DNA from: an uncultured Eggerthellaceae bacterium
GTDB taxonomy: Bacteria > Actinomycetota > Coriobacteriia > Coriobacteriales > Eggerthellaceae
NCBI GenBank assembly: GCA_905234785.1
Contig: CAJOIP010000007.1
Location: forward strand, 1-53,536
Length of the DNA stretch: 53,536 bases
Reading direction: 5' to 3'
The position numbers and the translations under genes were made by a program. Of the stretch, positions 7,365 through 15,641 are shown one piece after another; positions within the stretch are counted from its first letter, which is position 1, and each line of letters begins with the position of its first letter. Under the pieces are notes generated by a model that had not been told where the DNA came from, ran no database searches, and was given only the letters and a program-made list of their open reading frames with translations.

Positions 7365-7979
7365 TCACACCGACGCTATTCCACATCCTTCGAATGCGTT
7401 GTCCGCAAAATACCCTACTTGGACGGGCATGCGCACGCCGCCAAGCGCAACGCAATGCCTAAACGCGTGCTCGCCCAGGTAGACCATCTCGTCGGGAAAC
7501 GCCTGCAGCTGCAAGGCATTGCACCAATTGAACGCTTGCGCGCCGATATCGACCGCATGCTGCAGCGGCTCGCACGTCACGAGCTTCTTGCAGCCGGCAA
7601 ACGCCTCGGCGCAGATGCCGTACGTGTTCGCGCCACCCGTCACGATTTCAAGCTTCGCGCATTGGCTGAACGCTCCATCGGGAATGACCTCGAGCGACGC
7701 AGGAACATGCACGCTCGCAAGCGATATGCAGTTGCGAAACGCCCGCGCGCCCAATTCGCGCAAGCCCTCTGGCAACACCACGCACTCGAGCGCCGAACAC
7801 CCGATGAACGCCTCTTCGCCAATCGAAACCAACGTGGAGGGCAGCTCGATCGTGCGCAGAGCCTTCTGACGTGCGAACGCTCCGTCGGCAATGGCCGTCA
7901 CGCCCTCGGGCACGACAACATGTTCGCCCACAGCACCTGCACAGCCCCTAACGGCGATATCTAACAGCTCCCCCAACAC
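7365..7979 (-). CDS. BspA-like leucine-rich repeat protein (LRR_5)
   Basis: 204 residues made almost entirely of about eight 23-residue repeats with the pattern I(P/G)xxAFxxCxxLxxVxLPxxLxxIGxxAF, typical of BspA/LRR_5 proteins. There is no signal peptide or membrane segment, so it should be cytoplasmic, unlike the secreted BspA surface proteins. It begins at a GTG (7979) 14 bases after the permease stop, with AAGGTAG nearby, so it is in the transporter operon. Such LRR modules usually bind proteins; a link to DUF5714/CobW partners is possible. Cysteines recur at one repeat position (GC, NC, QC, GC, WC, HC). Confidence 0.8.
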   Translation of the reverse strand: MLGELLDIAVRGCAGAVGEHVVVPEGVTAIADGAFARQKALRTIELPSTLVSIGEEAFIGCSALECVVLPEGLRELGARAFRNCISLASVHVPASLEVIPDGAFSQCAKLEIVTGGANTYGICAEAFAGCKKLVTCEPLQHAVDIGAQAFNWCNALQLQAFPDEMVYLGEHAFRHCVALGGVRMPVQVGYFADNAFEGCGIASV

Positions 7980-7993
7980 GACGACGCGCTACC

Positions 7994-8953
7994 TTACTCG
8001 CTCCATTTCACGGTCTTCCTGATGAGCAAGCTCACCAGGCAGTCGAGGATGGTCACCACGATTCCCACCATGATAATGCCCGCAACCACGTTGGTGTAGT
8101 TACCGTAGTTGGTGTAGTTGATGACGAAGTACCCCAGGCCGCTCGACGCGCCGTACATCTCGGCCATGACCAGCATGAGCATGGCGGCCGGCAGCTGCAC
8201 CTTCAGGCCCGTGACGATGGTCGGGTACAGGTACGGCAACAGCACGCGGAAGATCATCGTGGGCGTGGAAAGCCCCATCATCTTGGCCGAATCGACAATG
8301 CGCCGGTCGAGCCCCTGCACGCGCAGGATCGTGTTCATGAGCGTGGGCCACAGTATTCCCAGGAAGATGACCATGACCGCCGCCGCGCGGAACGAGTGCA
8401 GCAGCATGACCAGGTACGGCGTGAACACGATGGCCGGCACCGGGGCCAGCACCTTGGCGATCGGGAACACCGTCTCGCGCACCTTCGGCAACCAGCCGAC
8501 GAACAACCCGACGATCGTGGCGATGACGAGCGACGTGAGGAAGCCTTCGCACAGAAGCGTCATCGACGACACGACGTTGCGCGCCAGCTCGTCGGGGATG
8601 CGCGTGTACACCGCAAACACGTTCTCGGGAATGGGAACGAGCACCGGATGCGTGACCTTCAGGTCGGTCGCGGCGACTTCCCACGCGATGAACAGCACCC
8701 ACATGACTGAGGCGATGTTGCATGTCGAGCGCTTCCGCCCGCCCGCCAGATAGCGCCAGAGAAACAGGCATTCCACGAGCACGACGGCCGCGTAGAACTC
8801 GGCCGAAGACTTCGGCACGACCTTCCCAGGCACCGCGATGGCGATGAGCGTTGCCACGAACAGCACGTTGGCGATGATGAAGGAGGGTTTCACGAGCCGT
8901 TCGTGTTTCTCGCGCTTGGCAAGCTCTTGCTGGGTTTCCGCCAAATCGGCCAT
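7994..8953 (-). CDS. ABC transporter permease, SsuC/TauC type
   Basis: 319 residues with about six membrane segments and the cytoplasmic EAA-like loop (AKMMGLSTPTMIFRVLLP) of BPD-type importers of the nitrate/sulfonate/taurine class. The true start is the ATG at 8953, which overlaps the TAA of the ATPase gene by one base (TAATG), showing translational coupling; the longer frame to 9181 runs through the ATPase gene. The substrate cannot be read from the permease. It works with the ATPase at 8953-9726 and the lipoprotein at 9804-11027. Confidence 0.9.
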   Translation of the reverse strand: MADLAETQQELAKREKHERLVKPSFIIANVLFVATLIAIAVPGKVVPKSSAEFYAAVVLVECLFLWRYLAGGRKRSTCNIASVMWVLFIAWEVAATDLKVTHPVLVPIPENVFAVYTRIPDELARNVVSSMTLLCEGFLTSLVIATIVGLFVGWLPKVRETVFPIAKVLAPVPAIVFTPYLVMLLHSFRAAAVMVIFLGILWPTLMNTILRVQGLDRRIVDSAKMMGLSTPTMIFRVLLPYLYPTIVTGLKVQLPAAMLMLVMAEMYGASSGLGYFVINYTNYGNYTNVVAGIIMVGIVVTILDCLVSLLIRKTVKWSE

Positions 8954-9726
8954 TAGTCCTCCCTCCCTGTCTCGGTCGCCTCGAACAGCTCGAGCACCTC
9001 TTCTTTGATGGCGCGCATCGCCGGATCGTCTTCGGTGGCTGTGCGGTCGCGACCTGCTGGGAGGTCGAACGTCTTCACGATGTGCTTGGGTTCCATGAAC
9101 ACGATGCGGTCGGCCAAGATGAGCGCTTCGTCGATATCGTGCGTGACGAACACGGCCGTCTTGCAACACGAGCCTTCCCACAACTGCAGCAACATGTCCT
9201 GCAGGCGACGGCGGATCATGGGGTCGAGCGCGCCGAACGGCTCATCGAGCAACATGATGGGGGCGTCGATGGCAAGCGCGCGGGCAATTGCCACGCGCTG
9301 GCGCATACCGCCCGACAGCTGCGAGGGGTACCGGCTGGCCGCATCGGCGACGCCAACCTGTTCGAGCAGTTCACGCGCACGCGCCTCAGCCTCGGCCTTT
9401 CCCACTTGCTTGTTCGTCTGACGAAGGGCGAACACGACGTTCTTCAGCGCCGTCTGCCACGGGAACAACGAGTAGTTCTGGAATACGATGGAACGGTCGG
9501 GGCCGGGTCCTTCCACGGGCGCGCCATCGATGAGGATCTCGCCGCGTGTCGGGTGTTCGAGCCCGGCAATGAGGTTCAACATGGTCGACTTGCCGCAGCC
9601 CGAATGGCCGACGAGGCACAGGAACTCGCCGTCGCGGATCTCGAGGCTCACGTCCTCGAGCGCAAGATAGGTCTCGGTTGCGTCGACGTACGCATAATCG
9701 ACGCCTTTGAATGATATCGAGGGCAT
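8953..9726 (-). CDS. ABC transporter ATP-binding protein, SsuB/TauB type
   Basis: 257-residue ATPase: Walker A GHSGCGKST, Q-loop IVFQNYSLFPW, signature [15 protein letters not shown], Walker B IMLLDEPFGALD, and the switch His in VFVTHDIDEAL. This is the standard form for nitrate/sulfonate/taurine-class importers. The ATG at 9726 follows AAGGA at good spacing. The gene is second in the operon, 77 bases after the binding-protein gene, and overlaps the permease start by one base. Confidence 0.93.
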   Translation of the reverse strand: MPSISFKGVDYAYVDATETYLALEDVSLEIRDGEFLCLVGHSGCGKSTMLNLIAGLEHPTRGEILIDGAPVEGPGPDRSIVFQNYSLFPWQTALKNVVFALRQTNKQVGKAEAEARARELLEQVGVADAASRYPSQLSGGMRQRVAIARALAIDAPIMLLDEPFGALDPMIRRRLQDMLLQLWEGSCCKTAVFVTHDIDEALILADRIVFMEPKHIVKTFDLPAGRDRTATEDDPAMRAIKEEVLELFEATETGRED

Positions 9727-9803
9727 TGCAGTCCTTAAAACACGGGTGCGCATGCGGCCAGGCAACCCAGCCGCATGCGCGCAAAAGGGAAGGAAACGCG
9801 AGG

Positions 9804-11027
9804 TTACACGCCGAGCGTGTTGTTCTTCTCGTACTTCTTCAAGAGGCCCTCGTAGAAGTCGGCGTTCTCGCCGCGGTCGATGAGCGTCTGCAGAGCCGTC
9901 TTGTAGATCGTGGAGTCCATGTGCTCGACGATGAGGTCCTCGTCGTCGTTCTCGATGTCGCCGTTGGCGATCATGTCGGCGTAGAACGCCTTCACGTCGT
10001 TCGTGCGCGGGTCCATCTCGAACTGCATGGCGGCCACGTAGTCGCCGTTGCCGTACGTGATGGCCGTGACGTAATCCTCGGGCTGGCCGGAATAGGCCAT
10101 GATGTCCTTGATGACGCCTTCCTTGTCGTTGGCGATGTCGTACATCGCGCGGATGTTGGCGATCTCGAACTTCACGAGCGCGGACTTCTTCTCCTCGAAT
10201 GCCGCGCGGTTGGTGGACTGACGGCAGCACGGGAACTCGTGACCGATGAGCTCCTGGGGCTGGAAGGCGATGGCGCACTTGCCGCCCTGCGTGGCGACGT
10301 AACCATAGCCGCTGTTCACGAAGCACATGTCGACTTCGCCGTTCTCGACGGCCGCGACTTCGGCCTGCGCACCCTCGAGCAGGATGAACGCGACGTCGGC
10401 GGTGCCGTTGTCGACTTCCTCGGCGCTGTTGCCGATCTTCAGGCCCTGTTCGCGCAGCCACGACTTCGTGACCATGTGACCGGTTTCCATACGGAAGCAG
10501 GCGATCTTCTTACCCTTGAAGTCCTCGGCTTTCTTGTAGTTGTCCTTGTTCTCGATGAGCGTGACGCATTCGGAGCCATTGGTCACGGTGCCGCCGAAGA
10601 TGACGAGGTCGTCGCCCTGGCCCACGTACGTGCACGTGGGAATCGACCCGAACGGCAGCACGTCGACCGTGCCGTCGGAGAGCATCGGCATGGCCTCGGG
10701 GAAGCCGCCGGACACGACCTGCGTGTTCAGCGTCAGGTTCTCGTCGGCGTAGTAGCCGCGCTGGCTGGCGATGATAATGCAGGCGATCTTCGAGTCCTTA
10801 CCGAGCAGAACGGCGTTGAGCTCTTCCATCTCATCGCTAATCTCGATAGCCGGAGCAGCAGCGCTGCTGGCCTCGGCGCTTGCGGATGCGCTGGAGGCGC
10901 TGGCCTGCGCGCTGCCGCCCGAGCTGGAGCAGCCCGCGAGCATTGCGCCCGCGCCGGCAACCGCGGCAACCGCCGCGCCGCCCGCGACGAACGATCGCCT
11001 GGAAACGTACGAATCGTGAAGTGACAT
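9804..11027 (-). CDS. ABC transporter substrate-binding lipoprotein (SsuA/TauA/NMT1-like)
   Basis: 407 residues. The leader carries twin arginines (SRRSF, residues 9-13) and a lipobox ending LAGC with Cys 33, so it is probably a Tat-exported lipoprotein, followed by a Ser/Ala-rich linker to about residue 60. The mature part is the NMT1/ThiY-like binding fold seen with SsuABC and TauABC systems (SQRGYYADENL early, then FKGKKIACFRMETG). It has several cysteines, including FPCCRQS, which is unusual in an exported protein and would suit a soft metal or metalloid ligand, though this is speculation. GAGGAAGGGG precedes the ATG. Confidence 0.85.
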   Translation of the reverse strand: MSLHDSYVSRRSFVAGGAAVAAVAGAGAMLAGCSSSGGSAQASASSASASAEASSAAAPAIEISDEMEELNAVLLGKDSKIACIIIASQRGYYADENLTLNTQVVSGGFPEAMPMLSDGTVDVLPFGSIPTCTYVGQGDDLVIFGGTVTNGSECVTLIENKDNYKKAEDFKGKKIACFRMETGHMVTKSWLREQGLKIGNSAEEVDNGTADVAFILLEGAQAEVAAVENGEVDMCFVNSGYGYVATQGGKCAIAFQPQELIGHEFPCCRQSTNRAAFEEKKSALVKFEIANIRAMYDIANDKEGVIKDIMAYSGQPEDYVTAITYGNGDYVAAMQFEMDPRTNDVKAFYADMIANGDIENDDEDLIVEHMDSTIYKTALQTLIDRGENADFYEGLLKKYEKNNTLGV

Positions 11028-11059
11028 GTCGATCCCCTTCCTCGTTGTTCGGCCCTGCG

Positions 11060-11130
11060 CCGAACGCTTTCAGCGCGACTATATCACCAAAATCGATAAT
11101 TGACTATATCTATTACTTTACGTAGTCATA
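11060..11130 (-). promoter_or_regulatory. AT-rich promoter region of the ABC-LRR-DUF5714-CobW operon
   Basis: On the minus strand TATAGT (11078-11083) could be the -10, with a poor -35 TAGTCA 17 bases upstream. The word GATATAGTC occurs twice about 27 bases apart, which may be a repeated operator. Weak evidence. Confidence 0.3.
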
Positions 11131-11233
11131 TCATAGATAGCTACTAGGAAATACAGGGAAACGCATGCCGGGTATCGGCTCCACCGGCACATTGCTATAC
11201 TAGGCGGGTTGCAATTTCTAACCCGAAAGAACC

Positions 11234-12016
11234 ATGCCCGAAGTCGTACAGCTGCAAACCATCGACAACGTGAGAGACCTGGGCGGCATCGCCGTTGCGG
11301 GCAATCGCGCTGTGAAGCGGGGCTTGCTGTTCCGCGGCAGCGCACTCGCGGGGCTTTCCGATGGCGATGCCGAAGAGCTGTTCGTTCGCCGGGGCGTCGC
11401 GCGCGTCATCGACGTGCGCTGCGGATGGGAACGCGCCGAGAAGCCCGATGTCGACATTCCGGGCGTCGAGAACCTTCACATTCCCTTTTACGATTTGGAT
11501 ATCGTGGGCATCGAGTACACCGAGCCCGCCGAAGGCACGAAGGTCGTCGGCCGTGATGTCGCCTGCGACCCCGACCGCTTCTACCGCAAGCTCGCCAATC
11601 CGCTGACCGTCGGCCAAATGCGCCAGGCGGTTGCCGCCGCGTTCGAAAGCGCTGCTGCGGAAAAACCCGTGTACATGCATTGCAGCGGCGGGAAGGACCG
11701 CGCGGGCATTCTGGCGTTGCTCTTGCTGACAGTGCTCGGCGCAAGCCGCGAGGCCATTTTGGATGATTACCTGATTACCAACGTAGCTCGTGACAAGAAC
11801 TACGAGCGCACGTTCCAGCGCTTCCTAAAGTTCGCCGAAGGGGACGAACAGCGCGCCCGCGAGCTTACCGAAGCGCATCGCGCCCGCCCCGAGAACCTCG
11901 CCGCCTTCTACGAGGCCGTCGACGAAGCATATGGCAGCATGGACGATTTCGTGCGCAACCAGCTCGGAATCGACGATTCCCTCCGCGAACAGCTGCGCAC
12001 ATCCTGCACCGAATAG
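11234..12016 (+). CDS. Tyrosine/serine phosphatase (Y_phosphatase3 family)
   Basis: 260 residues. It opens with NVRDLGGI and RGLLFRGSAL, hallmarks of the bacterial LipA/IphP-like tyrosine phosphatases, and carries the P-loop HCSGGKDRAG (C-X5-R) around residue 155. It hydrolyses phosphotyrosine or phosphoinositides in known relatives. No signal peptide is seen, so it acts in the cytoplasm. It is divergent from the ABC operon, monocistronic, and followed by a REP-like element. No link to the metalloid genes is evident. Confidence 0.88.
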   Translation: MPEVVQLQTIDNVRDLGGIAVAGNRAVKRGLLFRGSALAGLSDGDAEELFVRRGVARVIDVRCGWERAEKPDVDIPGVENLHIPFYDLDIVGIEYTEPAEGTKVVGRDVACDPDRFYRKLANPLTVGQMRQAVAAAFESAAAEKPVYMHCSGGKDRAGILALLLLTVLGASREAILDDYLITNVARDKNYERTFQRFLKFAEGDEQRARELTEAHRARPENLAAFYEAVDEAYGSMDDFVRNQLGIDDSLREQLRTSCTE

Positions 12017-12027
12017 TCGGGGCCATT

Positions 12028-12117
12028 CTGTCATTCAGAGCGCAAGCGAGGAATCTCCGCGAAGCGCCTATCGAGAAACCGCTTCTCGGAGATCCTTCGC
12101 TTACGCTCAGGATGACG
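12028..12117. repeat. REP-like palindromic repeat copy
   Basis: Inverted-repeat element between convergent genes: tgtcattcagagcgcaagcg ... cgcttacgctcaggatgac, with an inner palindrome around gagaaaccgcttctc. Same family as the copies at 3528, 47291 and 50959. Being between two convergent stops it may end both transcripts. Confidence 0.8.
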
Positions 12118-12134
12118 AGAAAGAAAGCGCATTC

Positions 12135-13187
12135 CTACGAGAAGCATTGCTCGGCAACGAGGTGCATGAAGTCGTCTGAGAGGTAGATCGGGAGCTTGGC
12201 CGCGGTCTTGCTGGTCTGATGCGCCTGCGAATCCCTGCCATATTGAATGAGCGCACGGCAGCACCAGGTGACGCTGCGCAGCGCAGTCATGGCGCGATAG
12301 GCGCGGCACCTCGCATCGAAGTTGCCTCGCTCGAAGCGGCCGTCGACGGCGCGCCAGTAATCTTCCACGAACGCGCTTTCCTCGGCAGCCGTCATGATGC
12401 GCTCGCTGTCCCAGAACGTGGTCGTCGGCGCCGTGAAGTACGCGACGTCTTGCGCAGGTTCTCCGATGATGGCGCGTTCCCAGTCGATGAAAAAACCAGG
12501 GGCCGCGCTCAAAAGGCCATGACCTTCGCCCGCTTCCGCAGTTTCGGAAATGAGGAAGTGGGAGGGAAGCGGCTCGGTGTTGATGATGTGCGCGCAGTCA
12601 GCCGGGTTCACCGGCGTGTCGAGCATCGGCTTCGCAGCATCGATGAACCAGCGCGCCCACCTCGTGAGGCGCGCGTCCTCATACGCCGACGAGTAATACG
12701 TCTCGAACCGCTCGATGCACTCGTCGTACAAGGCTCGCAGCGGATCGCCTGGCCGGAATAGCGCGCAATCCTGGGCGACAGGAACAGCATGCACATCGGC
12801 CATGAGCTGCGCAACGCAACGCAAGTCGCCAGGGCGCAAGGCGTCGAGGTCAAGCTCGTCGCCTTCGCAAAAGCCAATGACCATCGCGCCTTTCTCGAAC
12901 GTGGCAGACGGGCTGTCGAGGTACACGGGCTCAGGCGTGCATCCGCTGGGGGCAAGGGCCTTCAGCGCCGCGAACTCGTACGAAACCTGATCATCGTGAA
13001 ATGGCTGCGAGATGACGTTCACGCGCAGCACGTACTTCCTGCCGCTCGCAGGCTCGACGAACCAGAAGTTGCGGTTGTGCTCGCCAGCGCCGAGGTACTG
13101 CGGCTCGAGCACCGTGCCTTCGGGCGCGCCAACGGCAGCACGCAGCTTCGCGTTATCGCGCAGGTATGCCGCAAATACGTCTTCCAC
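12135..13187 (-). CDS. APH-fold phosphotransferase with altered catalytic loop
   Basis: About 350 residues, related to aminoglycoside/choline/homoserine-type small-molecule kinases. Visible are the nucleotide-binding strand pair (YLGAGEHNRNFWF, then KYVLRVN with the Lys replaced by Arg) and the metal-binding FIDWERA. The catalytic loop, normally HGDLHPGN, reads NTEPLPSH, so Asp is Glu and the metal-binding Asn is His. The enzyme may be inactive or belong to a divergent subfamily. I chose the GTG at 13187 because GAAGGCGG stands 7 bases before it; the frame is open to a TTG at 13217. It lies downstream of arsM on the same strand with only 61 bases between, so co-transcription is likely. Confidence 0.75.
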   Translation of the reverse strand: MEDVFAAYLRDNAKLRAAVGAPEGTVLEPQYLGAGEHNRNFWFVEPASGRKYVLRVNVISQPFHDDQVSYEFAALKALAPSGCTPEPVYLDSPSATFEKGAMVIGFCEGDELDLDALRPGDLRCVAQLMADVHAVPVAQDCALFRPGDPLRALYDECIERFETYYSSAYEDARLTRWARWFIDAAKPMLDTPVNPADCAHIINTEPLPSHFLISETAEAGEGHGLLSAAPGFFIDWERAIIGEPAQDVAYFTAPTTTFWDSERIMTAAEESAFVEDYWRAVDGRFERGNFDARCRAYRAMTALRSVTWCCRALIQYGRDSQAHQTSKTAAKLPIYLSDDFMHLVAEQCFS

Positions 13188-13248
13188 TTTCAAACCGCCT
13201 TCGAATGAATCTTGCAATCAACCACCTCGAAGGTAATCGATTCTCGCG

Positions 13249-14064
13249 TTATGCCTGCTTCACGCCCTCGACGAAGACGGACGCGAACGCGCCTTCGAGC
13301 TGCTCGTCGGAATAGGCGGCGAGCACATCGGCGTAGCCTTTGCGCACGGCGCGCTCGCGCATGTGCTCGGCGCTTGACACGTCGAACGTGCGGATGCTGA
13401 CATCGGCGAACCCCGCCTCGCGCATCATGGCCGCATACGACGCTTCCAGCAGCACGCCGGCACGGCAGCCGAGCAAGCGCGCCACCTCGATGCCGGCTTC
13501 GGCTTCGAATTCGGGCTTCAGCGTGATCATGTCCGCGACGATGAAGCGACCGCCCGGCTTCAGCACGCGGTATGCCTCGCGCAGCACGCGCGGCTTGTCC
13601 TCGCTGAGGTTGATGACGCAGTTCGACGTGATGACGTCGGCCAGGTTGTCGGGCAGCGGAATGTCCTCGATGAAGCCCTTCACGAACTCGACGTTGTCGG
13701 CGCCGGCCACGCGCTTGTTGTCATTGGCGAGCGCGAGCATCTCGTCGGTCATATCGAGGCCGTACACGCGGCCTTCTGGCCCCACCTCGGCTGCGGCGAT
13801 TAGGCAGTCGATGCCGCCGCCGCTGCCCAAGTCGAGCACCGTCATGCCAGGCTGAAGCTGCACCTCGCCGAGCGGATTGCCGCAGCCTCGCGATGCCTTC
13901 AGCGCCGCGACGGGCAAGCCGTCCTTCACGTCTTCCGGATACAGCCGCGACTCATCGCCGCCGCAGCACGAGCAGCACGCGCCTTCGGCCGGCGCCGCCG
14001 TCTCCTGCGCAACTGCGCTTGCCACCTCGGCGTAGTGCTCTCGAATCTCCTCGCGCTGTTCCAT
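13249..14064 (-). CDS. arsM: Arsenite S-adenosylmethionine methyltransferase
   Basis: 271 residues, canonical bacterial ArsM length. The N-terminal Cys cluster GACCSCCGG, the RGCGNP motif, SAM motif I DLGSGGG, SNCVINLS, the KPGGRFIVADM strand and LGCRAG are all present, giving the cysteines needed to bind and methylate As(III). It converts arsenite to methylated arsenicals with SAM. Start ATG at 14064 has GAGGGTGA upstream. It differs from the three ArsM-like proteins at 1-5231, which carry FYGCGSP and a longer C-terminus, so the window holds two ArsM lineages. SAH produced here would be recycled by the hydrolase at 44043. Confidence 0.92.
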   Translation of the reverse strand: MEQREEIREHYAEVASAVAQETAAPAEGACCSCCGGDESRLYPEDVKDGLPVAALKASRGCGNPLGEVQLQPGMTVLDLGSGGGIDCLIAAAEVGPEGRVYGLDMTDEMLALANDNKRVAGADNVEFVKGFIEDIPLPDNLADVITSNCVINLSEDKPRVLREAYRVLKPGGRFIVADMITLKPEFEAEAGIEVARLLGCRAGVLLEASYAAMMREAGFADVSIRTFDVSSAEHMRERAVRKGYADVLAAYSDEQLEGAFASVFVEGVKQA

Positions 14065-14247
14065 GCGTCACCCTCGCTTTCTTCCTTTGGGCATATAGTA
14101 GCGCATGTCTAGCACGCCACGAGCCCAAAGGGAGACTCCCTTTTGGTTCAGCGCGAGCAAGGGCTTATACTATGGGGGTATTGGTCATCAATCGAAGCCT
14201 TTGCGGCGTGCGAAGGCGAACGACTTGGAAGGGAGCCGCGGGTCATC

Positions 14248-14814
14248 ATGGGCGCTGACTCGACGTCGCAGGCAATCAAACGCATCCCGAACGCCTTGTC
14301 CGCCTTGCGCATCCCGCTTTCGCTGTCGTTGCTGCTGACGAGACCGTTTTCCACGTCGTTCTTCGCGCTTTACGTTGCTTGCGGGCTGACGGACGCCCTC
14401 GACGGGTTCTTCGCACGGAAGCTGCACGCGGAGTCGGCCCTGGGCGCCAAGCTCGACAGCATCGCGGATTTCACGTTCTTCACCGTGGTCCTGTACGTGT
14501 TCCTGACCGTCCTCAGCATTCCGCCGCTCATCGTCGCTTGGGCCCTGGCCATAGCGCTCATCCGGCTGGGAGGCCTGGTGGTGGCGGCCGTCAAGTTCCG
14601 GTCGTGGGCGGCACTGCACACGCATGCGTTTCGGGGAGTGGGCTTCGTGTTCTTCTGCTTCTCCCTGTTCTGCCTCGTGTTCGGCACGCTGGCGGCGGGA
14701 ATCGCGCTGAACGCCCTCGGGACCCTGGCGACCGCCGAGGAGCTCTACATCAACGCGCACGCAAACTCCCTCGACCCCGATATCCGCAGCGCGCGCCAGC
14801 TGCCCAGCGCCTGA
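14248..14814 (+). CDS. CDP-alcohol phosphatidyltransferase
   Basis: 188 residues with several membrane helices and a perfect CDP-alcohol phosphotransferase signature, D-x2-DG-x2-AR-x8-G-x3-D-x3-D, between residues 49 and 75. It joins CDP-diacylglycerol (or a CDP-alcohol) to an alcohol such as glycerol phosphate or inositol in phospholipid synthesis. Which alcohol is used cannot be told. I chose the ATG at 14248 because the family motif then lies at its usual distance from the N-terminus; the open frame extends to 14143. A GGGAG lies rather far upstream. It is divergent from arsM. Confidence 0.85.
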   Translation: MGADSTSQAIKRIPNALSALRIPLSLSLLLTRPFSTSFFALYVACGLTDALDGFFARKLHAESALGAKLDSIADFTFFTVVLYVFLTVLSIPPLIVAWALAIALIRLGGLVVAAVKFRSWAALHTHAFRGVGFVFFCFSLFCLVFGTLAAGIALNALGTLATAEELYINAHANSLDPDIRSARQLPSA

Positions 14815-15129
14815 CACGTGTGCATCGCAAGCGGCACGAACACGGCGATCGTGGCGACGTACAGCACTGCCAGCACCGTGGGAAAGCCACCACGATGGGG
14901 CCGGCTGCATACGACTGCATGGCCGTCCACCACGTAGCATTCGTCGGCCACCTGCATGCGTAACAAGGATGCGGTTCGCGATGAACCTCATATCGCTCAC
15001 GTCTCAATCGGTTACGCAACTGCGAAACCGCAGGTCGCGCATAGCGTGACGGATGGTGTCGTGACTTCTTGCCTCACCGACTTTACGCTCGGAGCGTAGA
15101 ATTCGACCGAGCGAGCGAAAGGCAATGCA
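14815..15129. other. Intergenic region with possible gene remnant
   Basis: 315 bases. A 73-codon minus-strand frame (14745-14966) contains one hydrophobic stretch (TVLAVLYVATIAVFVPLAM) but overlaps the 3' end of the phosphatidyltransferase gene and has no good ribosome site. It may be a decayed membrane-protein gene of the kind often paired with XRE regulators. The right part holds the promoter of the XRE gene and GAAAGGC before its ATG. Confidence 0.35.
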
Positions 15130-15641
15130 ATGGAAATCGGAGAGAAGATGCGCAAGCTGCGCACCGACTCGAACATGACGCAGGACGAGCTTGCCGCCAA
15201 GCTGCTCGTAACGCGCACGGCGGTGAGCAAGTGGGAGACCGGAAAGGGCTGGCCGGGCGTGGACAGCCTGAAGCTCATAGCCGACGAGTTCGGCGTCACC
15301 ATCGACTCCCTCGTGAGCGACGAGGACGTGCAATCGAAGCGCGAGACCGAGAACCGGCAATCGCTGCGCCTGTATTTCGCCGCCTTGCGTGCGCCGTCGT
15401 TACGATGGTCGCGGCCGTCGTCGGCATGAGCGGCGTGTTTGCTCTGCCGCCCATCGTGGCGACCGTCTGCCGCTGGATAGCCGCCTGGGGCATGACCGGC
15501 GACGTCATGCTCGCCTTCGCGTTCTCCCGCGCAAACGAGCGCATGAGCAAGCGCCGCGTGATCGCCTCGCGCGTCGTGGTCGTCCTTATCGTGCTCGTCG
15601 TGGTGATGGGCTTCGTCGGCATGGCCGGCGCCATGGGCTAG
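15130..15641 (+). pseudogene. XRE-family regulator with C-terminal membrane segments, frameshifted
   Basis: The first frame (15130-15429) gives a helix-turn-helix of the XRE type: MRKLRTDSNMTQDELAAKLL, then TRTAVSKWETGKGWPG and DEFGVTIDSLVSDED. It then drifts into an unrelated tail. The next frame continues what the family has after the HTH, two hydrophobic helices (LACAVVTMVAAVVG..., and IASRVVVVLIVLVVV) to a stop at 15641. The switch lies about 15385-15400, after RLYFAA. A one-base change would restore one protein of about 170 residues, as in membrane-anchored XRE proteins. It is either a recent mutation, a sequencing error, or programmed frameshifting; no slippery heptamer is evident. Confidence 0.7.

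Noticed and set aside
1799-14960. TCGGCCACCTGCATGC occurring near both 1800 and 14943
   Set aside because: A 16-base match alone in GC-rich DNA without further shared flanks is weak evidence of a repeat.
14745-14966. 73-codon minus-strand frame with one hydrophobic stretch
   Set aside because: It overlaps the end of the phosphatidyltransferase gene, lacks a ribosome site and has no recognisable family; kept only as a possible remnant.
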